Below are positions 32,054-35,781 of a stretch of 35,781 bases of DNA, in pieces (positions within the stretch are counted from its first letter, which is position 1; the number at the start of each line of letters is the position of its first letter). The notes under the pieces are model-generated. The model worked only from the letters and a program-made list of their open reading frames with translations, was not told where the DNA came from and searched no databases. The translations under genes were made by a program, and so were the position numbers. This DNA is from an uncultured Clostridia bacterium (GTDB taxonomy: Bacteria > Bacillota > Clostridia > Lachnospirales > Bianqueaceae): NCBI GenBank assembly GCA_937892735.1, contig CALBGL010000122.1, positions 1 through 35,781 of the forward strand. Direction: 5' to 3'.

Positions 32054-32737
32054 TCAATCCTTAAAGAAGTATCCTACACCCCACTTCGTCTGAATGAACG
32101 TGGGCTCACTCGAATTGGGTTCAATCTTTTCCCGCAGCCTACGAACATGAACGTCCACCGTACGCACATCTCCAGGGTAGTCATATCCCCACACGATATC
32201 CAAAAGCTTTTCTCTGCTATATACCTTGCCGACATTCCGGGCCAAAAGCTCCAGAAGATCAAACTCCTTCGCTGTCAAGTTCACCTCTTTGCCCTCTACA
32301 AAAACCGTACGGCTATCGAAATCAATCGTAAGACCTCGAATCTCCAGTGTATTTCCTTTCTTCTCCTTCACTGAGCGAGTTCTCCGCAAGATCGCCTTCA
32401 CTCTGGCTTTCAGCTCGACGATATTAAACGGCTTTGTCATATAGTCATCCGCGCCGTATTCCAGTCCCAGTATCTTATCCATATCCTCGCTTTTGGCCGT
32501 AAGCATGATAATAGGCACATCGGAAAATTCTCTGACCATCTGGCATACTTCCAGACCATCCAGCTTGGGCAGCATCACATCTAGAATCACCAAATCATAT
32601 TCTTTGTCCTTAATCATCTCTAAGGCTGTTTCTCCATCATATGCCACATCTGCTTCAATTCCATCGTGTTCCAGGCTGTACTTAATGCCTTTCACGATCA
32701 TCTTCTCATCATCTACAATCAGTATCTGTGTTGCCAC
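32054..32737 (-). CDS. OmpR-family response regulator
   Basis: This 227-residue DNA-binding regulator is the cognate of the downstream kinase. The receiver domain (1-118) has acidic residues D9-D10, phospho-acceptor D53 in 'LVILDVMLPKLDG', the conserved Thr in 'IIMLTAKSE' and Lys in 'DYMTKPFNIVELKAR'. The winged-helix effector domain (~130-227) includes 'LTAKEFDLLELLARNVGKVY' and 'VDVHVRRLREKIEPN', typical of the PhoB/WalR group. It starts at GTG 32737 with AGGAGG upstream. It lies 12 bp after comEA, so it probably belongs to the comEA transcript. Its regulon cannot be read from the window. Confidence 0.94.
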   Translation of the reverse strand: MATQILIVDDEKMIVKGIKYSLEHDGIEADVAYDGETALEMIKDKEYDLVILDVMLPKLDGLEVCQMVREFSDVPIIMLTAKSEDMDKILGLEYGADDYMTKPFNIVELKARVKAILRRTRSVKEKKGNTLEIRGLTIDFDSRTVFVEGKEVNLTAKEFDLLELLARNVGKVYSREKLLDIVWGYDYPGDVRTVDVHVRRLREKIEPNSSEPTFIQTKWGVGYFFKD

Positions 32738-32749
32738 TTTTGACTCCTC

Positions 32750-33331
32750 CTATCCCGCGGTTATCAAATCCCGTAGTTCTTCAAAAAGAGCGTCTCCAAT
32801 CCCTTTTACATTCTTAATCTCTTCAATCGATGAAAAACCACCGTGCTCTTCCCGATACGCTATGATTCGTTCTGCCAGCGCTGGACCGATGCCCGGAAGA
32901 GCATCCAGTTCTATTGTATCCGCTTTATTCAGATCGGTCAAGTCATTTTCCGGATTAATTTCTTCCGGTCTGGATTCTCCTTGCCTAGGCACATAAATTT
33001 TCTGTCCGTCTTTCACAGGCTCCGCCAGATTCAGTCCAGACAGATCTGCATCTTCACTGCACCCTCCAGCTTTCTCTATGGCATCCACCACCCGATCCCC
33101 CTCTTCCAGAATATACACCACATCCTGATGCTGTACAGCCCCTCCCACATGGACATAGAGCTTTTGCTCTTCCTCCCTGCTTATTTCTATCACAGAGCTC
33201 TCAGCTTCATAGATGGGTTCCGGTATTTCTTCCGGTTTCTGTCTCACTGTAAAGTAGTACAAAATTCCTGTTATCAAAAGTATAAAGCCGCCGCCAATCC
33301 ATTTCCATCGTCTTATTGTTTCTCTTGTCAT
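32750..33331 (-). CDS. comEA: Competence protein ComEA (SLBB plus helix-hairpin-helix)
   Basis: ComEA is a membrane-anchored DNA receptor that hands DNA to ComEC. In this 193-residue protein a membrane segment lies at ~12-28, a short linker follows, and an SLBB domain occupies ~57-116 ('YVHVGGAVQHQDVVYILEEG'). The C-terminal DNA-binding helix-hairpin-helix pair (~132-192) has 'LNKADTIELDALPGIGPALA' and 'IKNVKGIGDALFEELRDLI'. All expected parts are present. It begins behind GGGGAGGAAG and is divergent from the carboxypeptidase-like gene. No clear promoter was found in the 106-bp gap on this strand. It heads an operon that includes the two-component system, GerM, comEC and holA. Confidence 0.93.
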   Translation of the reverse strand: MTRETIRRWKWIGGGFILLITGILYYFTVRQKPEEIPEPIYEAESSVIEISREEEQKLYVHVGGAVQHQDVVYILEEGDRVVDAIEKAGGCSEDADLSGLNLAEPVKDGQKIYVPRQGESRPEEINPENDLTDLNKADTIELDALPGIGPALAERIIAYREEHGGFSSIEEIKNVKGIGDALFEELRDLITAG

Positions 33332-33345
33332 TCTTCTTCCTCCCC

Positions 33346-33374
33346 TTGTGTCTTTCTGGAATCAATGCTATAAT
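33346..33374 (+). promoter_or_regulatory. Extended -10 promoter of the carboxypeptidase-like gene
   Basis: TTGTGT (33346-33351), 17 bp and TATAAT (33369-33374) preceded by TGC. The layout is almost identical to that of the murD promoter. Confidence 0.8.
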
Positions 33375-33437
33375 AATTAGGATCAAAAGGGCTCTTGCCT
33401 GTCCAGCCAGGCTAAATCTGAATTGGAGGAATCTGTT

Positions 33438-34754
33438 ATGCGCTCAATCCACTCCCGCCGCAAAGGCCGTCTGCTTCCTATCCTGATACTCGTCTTCTAC
33501 TGTATCACCGTCCTCCCGGTGAAGGCCGCTACCCCAGAGTTATCCGTCCCTGCTTCCTATGGCGTCGTCTTAATGGAAGCCACTACCGGTCAGACACTGC
33601 GAGAAAGTAACGCCGAGACGACTATGGCCCCTTATGGTGCAGTTAATCTTCTCATCGCTTTGACAGCCGCCAGACACGCCTCTTTGGATGATAGCGTGAC
33701 AGTCCCTTCCGAAATTGATCAAGACATTCCTGATGAGGCCTATGTCATCTATTTGGAAGAAGGAGAAATTTTGACCGTAAGAGACTGCATCGCCGCCTTA
33801 CTCTTTAATTCCGCGAATGATGCTGCCTATACACTGGCCGTCTCATTGGCTGGTTCCGTATCCGTCTATGCGCAGTGGATGAATGAATTGGCTTCTGAAT
33901 ATGGCGCTACCAATTCCCACTTTACAACGGTCTTCGATATGGCTTCTAAGGAACAATATACAACGGCCAAAGATATGGCCTATATTGCCGCTGCTTTCTG
34001 GCAGGAGGAGGCTTTGCGAGAACTCTTATGCAGTGATCTATATGCCATTTCCCCTACCAATATCACATCTGAAACCCGTTATTATGCAAATCCTTTCCGC
34101 ATGTTGGCCATGGGTACCTCCAACTACTACGAATATGCATTAGGCGGCAAAGCCAGTCAAAATACTGTCATCGCATTTGCCGAAAGCAATGACATGACTT
34201 TAATCAGTGTGGTTTTGGGTGCGCTCAATTCTTCAGAAGCTTATAGTACCGCAGAAGAAGTACAGGAGTACGGATTCGATTACTTTCAGCCTGTTATGAT
34301 CGACTATCCCGGCAATTCGGTTGCCCGAATCCCCGTTTATGATGGAGAAGATAAGATCGGCTATGTGGATGCTCTAGTCGAAGGTACTTTCTGCTATTAC
34401 GCAGAAGTTCTCTCCCGTAAACCTACAGACCCAGAAGGGCTAGCCTCCTTCTTCAGCCACGAACTGCTTCTCCCGGATTCTCTGGAAGCGCCAGTAAAAG
34501 CGGGTGAGGTGATCGGACGCGTCGTCTATACAAAACTGGACGATCCCCATATGCAGATCTCACTGAATTGTACAGCCGGTAGTGATCTGGTTCCCATCGA
34601 GGATTCTCAGAAAGAGCAGAATGCCGCCTCCGGCGGATGGGTGCGATATCTGGGATGGATTAACTGGATTTTGATTCCTCTCATCTTATATCTAGCCTGG
34701 CGTTTAATCTGGCCATATCTGGAAAAGAAGCTTCATAAGCCCAAGTCCTTTTGA
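33438..34754 (+). CDS. D-Ala-D-Ala carboxypeptidase-like protein lacking the catalytic SxxK and KTG
   Basis: This 438-residue exported membrane protein is of peptidase family S11 (DacA/PBP5-like) by overall layout. A signal/anchor segment is at ~11-31, the transpeptidase-like domain at ~37-285, a PBP5_C-like beta domain at ~285-395, and a C-terminal membrane helix at ~412-432. Family landmarks include 'YGVVLMEATTGQTLRESNAE' and the SxN box S125-A-N127 in 'LLFNSANDAA'. However, the SxxK site reads Y66-G-A-V69, so both the nucleophile Ser and the general-base Lys are gone, and the KTG box is K238-A-S240. It is therefore probably non-catalytic: a peptidoglycan-binding or scaffold protein rather than a carboxypeptidase. 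The reading frame is clean over 1.3 kb, so it is not simply a decayed gene. ATG 33438 is 7 bp after GGAGGA. Confidence 0.85.
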   Translation: MRSIHSRRKGRLLPILILVFYCITVLPVKAATPELSVPASYGVVLMEATTGQTLRESNAETTMAPYGAVNLLIALTAARHASLDDSVTVPSEIDQDIPDEAYVIYLEEGEILTVRDCIAALLFNSANDAAYTLAVSLAGSVSVYAQWMNELASEYGATNSHFTTVFDMASKEQYTTAKDMAYIAAAFWQEEALRELLCSDLYAISPTNITSETRYYANPFRMLAMGTSNYYEYALGGKASQNTVIAFAESNDMTLISVVLGALNSSEAYSTAEEVQEYGFDYFQPVMIDYPGNSVARIPVYDGEDKIGYVDALVEGTFCYYAEVLSRKPTDPEGLASFFSHELLLPDSLEAPVKAGEVIGRVVYTKLDDPHMQISLNCTAGSDLVPIEDSQKEQNAASGGWVRYLGWINWILIPLILYLAWRLIWPYLEKKLHKPKSF

Positions 34755-34802
34755 CCCTACACTCTATATCATCGCTCTTTTTTATGTTTTGGCTGGCGTT
34801 TT

Positions 34803-34817
34803 TTGTAAAATTTACAA
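34803..34817. promoter_or_regulatory. Small palindrome before the kinase gene
   Basis: TTGTAAA-A-TTTACAA is a perfect dyad in the 86-bp gap before the P-loop kinase. It could be an operator, but it is short and AT-rich and could be chance. Confidence 0.25.
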
Positions 34818-34840
34818 TTTATTCAAGGAAGTGATCTGTC

Positions 34841-35362
34841 TTGTGTTCCAAAACCTTATTTCTTATCGGCGGTACCATGGGGGTCGGCAAAACCACAGTA
34901 TGTCAACATCTGAAACATCAACTACCCTGTAGTGTTTTTCTGGACGGTGATTGGTGCTGGGATGCAGATCCTTTCCAGGTCACAGCAGAAACTCAGCGAA
35001 TGGTTCTTGACAACATCTGTTATCTGCTCAACAACTTTCTTCACTGCTCCGTCTATACAAATATCCTATTTGGCTGGGTCATGCACGAGCAGAAAATCAT
35101 CGATCATATCCTCTCTCATTTGGATCTCCAAGATTGTACCGTACACACCATTTCTCTCATCTGCGACGCTGATGCCCTCCGTATCCGTCTCCAAAAAGAT
35201 ATAGATGCGGGACTCCGTTCCGCCGATATTCTGGAACGAAGTACGGCGCGACTTCCTTTATATCATCATCTTCGTACAATTCAGATCAACACCTCCCATA
35301 AGACAGTGGAAGAAATTGCGGAAGAAATCTACCGCATTGGAAAAACAACCCTATCTGACTAA
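34841..35362 (+). CDS. P-loop nucleotide kinase-like protein
   Basis: This is a 173-residue soluble protein. The Walker A is GGTMGVGKTT at 10-19, followed by 'VFLDGDWCW' where small-molecule kinases of the AAA_33/shikimate/APS type place their substrate-binding Asp. A later 'CDADALRIRLQKDIDAGLR' resembles the LID arm with arginines, and the C-terminal 'IQINTSHKTVEEIAEEIYRI' is typical of this fold. The phosphorylated substrate is unknown. It starts at TTG 34841, supported by AAGGAAG about 9 bp upstream; no ATG or GTG fits in frame nearby. It follows the carboxypeptidase-like gene by 86 bp. No partner gene indicates its role. Confidence 0.75.
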   Translation: MCSKTLFLIGGTMGVGKTTVCQHLKHQLPCSVFLDGDWCWDADPFQVTAETQRMVLDNICYLLNNFLHCSVYTNILFGWVMHEQKIIDHILSHLDLQDCTVHTISLICDADALRIRLQKDIDAGLRSADILERSTARLPLYHHLRTIQINTSHKTVEEIAEEIYRIGKTTLSD

Positions 35363-35411
35363 GAGATCATCTACACGCTTCGAGGATTCATATGTCTCTG
35401 GGAGCAAGCAT

Positions 35412-35660
35412 TTTATACGCAACTTGAGGATCCGCGAGCCGTCAGTCTCGCATTTGCGCACAAATCCATTCCTTTTAGAATCGATTTATACGCAGATCCA
35501 GCGAAAAGGCTCTACAGAATCTCGCTTTTGCGTATAATTTCGGAGACATCTCCATCCCCACAGCACTTTTTATACGCAGTTATAAAATTCGCGTTCCTCA
35601 AATCTCTCGTCTGCGTATAAAATAAGGAACGTCTCCATCCCCACAATGTATTTTATACAT
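35412..35660. repeat. Three degenerate tandem ~75-83-bp repeats in a gene-free region
   Basis: TTTATACGCA or its complement TGCGTATAA occurs at 35412-35421, 35485-35494, 35529-35537, 35569-35578 and 35612-35620. On the minus strand a core of ATACGCA, three variable bases and GAGA recurs, ending the units at 35612, 35529 and (as GTGCGCA) 35455; successive spacings are 83 and 74 bp. Two units share TGTGGGGATGGAGA. Each unit is flanked by TGCGTATAA/TTATACGCA dyads that could fold. No gene is credible between 35363 and 35781. Confidence 0.6.
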
Positions 35661-35727
35661 CTTCTCCGTCCCTCCACCCCTTTTCTAAACACGACAAGGG
35701 GCCATTGCAAAATAGATGAGAAATCAT

Positions 35728-35747
35728 AAGAAGCAATGGCTTCTTTT
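35728..35747 (+). terminator. Terminator-like hairpin at the right edge
   Basis: AAGAAGC, loop AATG and GCTTCTT followed by TT form an intrinsic-terminator-like hairpin. It follows CCATTGCAAAATA, a motif also seen next to the hairpin at 4143-4175. What it terminates is unclear; it may belong to an IS end. Confidence 0.55.
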
Positions 35748-35781
35748 TGAATAAAAAACAGAGTCTGGAACAAAGCGGATG

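Noticed and set aside
33438..34754. Calling the carboxypeptidase-like gene a pseudogene
   Set aside because: The frame is full length, with promoter, ribosome site, signal segment and membrane anchor intact. Only active-site residues are changed, which points to a retained non-catalytic protein.
35412..35660. CRISPR array
   Set aside because: Repeat units are diverged, their spacing is irregular (74 and 83 bp), there are no constant ~30-bp repeats with unique spacers, and no cas genes are present.
35570..35773. 67-codon minus-strand frame at the right edge
   Set aside because: It runs through the tandem repeats and the terminator hairpin with no start signal; it is most likely a by-product of the repeats.

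Overview
The window is chromosomal core sequence from a spore-forming, low-to-mid GC Gram-positive bacterium of the class Clostridia. A Lachnospiraceae-like lineage is the best guess. The evidence is the sporulation genes gpr and spoIIP, a CIRCE/HrcA heat-shock operon, AGGAGG ribosome sites, sigma-A promoters, and a gene order (comEA, comEC, holA, rpsT, gpr, spoIIP, lepA, hemW, hrcA, grpE, dnaK, dnaJ, prmA, rsmE) that is the well-known Bacillus/Clostridium block with local changes. No intact mobile element, CRISPR array, rRNA or phage gene is seen.

Layout. 94-2022 (+): an autoregulated-looking GntR/YtrA-type regulator with an ABC ATPase and its membrane partner. 2025-4056 (+): murD and a PAP2 phosphatase. 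4057-4616: gene-free DNA with repeats and IS-like scraps. 4617-6851 (-): a large secreted CHAP/SH3/peptidoglycan-binding wall protein. 7095-7167 (-): tRNA-Thr(GGT). 7241-8917 (-): glnS. 9115-19728 (-): a long, tightly packed operon read from hrcA through grpE, dnaK, dnaJ, prmA, rsmE, a cysteine desulfurase and thiI to an ABC-F gene. 19852-23565 (-): lepA, hemW and a CBS-domain gene. 23750-24802 (-): spoIIP, with a good sigma-E type promoter. 25010-25276 (-): rpsT. 25469-26359 (+): gpr, turned round relative to its neighbours. 26361-33331 (-): comEA, a two-component system, a GerM lipoprotein, comEC and holA. 33438-35362 (+): a D,D-carboxypeptidase-like protein and a P-loop kinase. 35363-35781: gene-free DNA with three degenerate tandem repeats.

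How the genes fit together. The central operon combines protein folding (GrpE-DnaK-DnaJ) with ribosome modification (PrmA, RsmE) and tRNA thiolation (cysteine desulfurase feeding ThiI), under HrcA control. The competence genes comEA and comEC bracket a sensor kinase/regulator pair. murD, the PAP2 phosphatase, the CHAP protein and the carboxypeptidase-like protein all concern the cell wall.

The most interesting unexplained signals are: (1) an ~85-bp structured repeat placed at the promoter/leader of both glnS and lepA, with a third partial copy before glnS; (2) a carboxypeptidase-family protein that has lost its SxxK nucleophile and its KTG box; (3) a one-live-site/one-dead-site ABC-F protein; (4) a CBS protein with a possible HEPN-type RNase motif; (5) a second N9-spaced palindrome over the hrcA promoter; and (6) the tandem repeats at the right edge.
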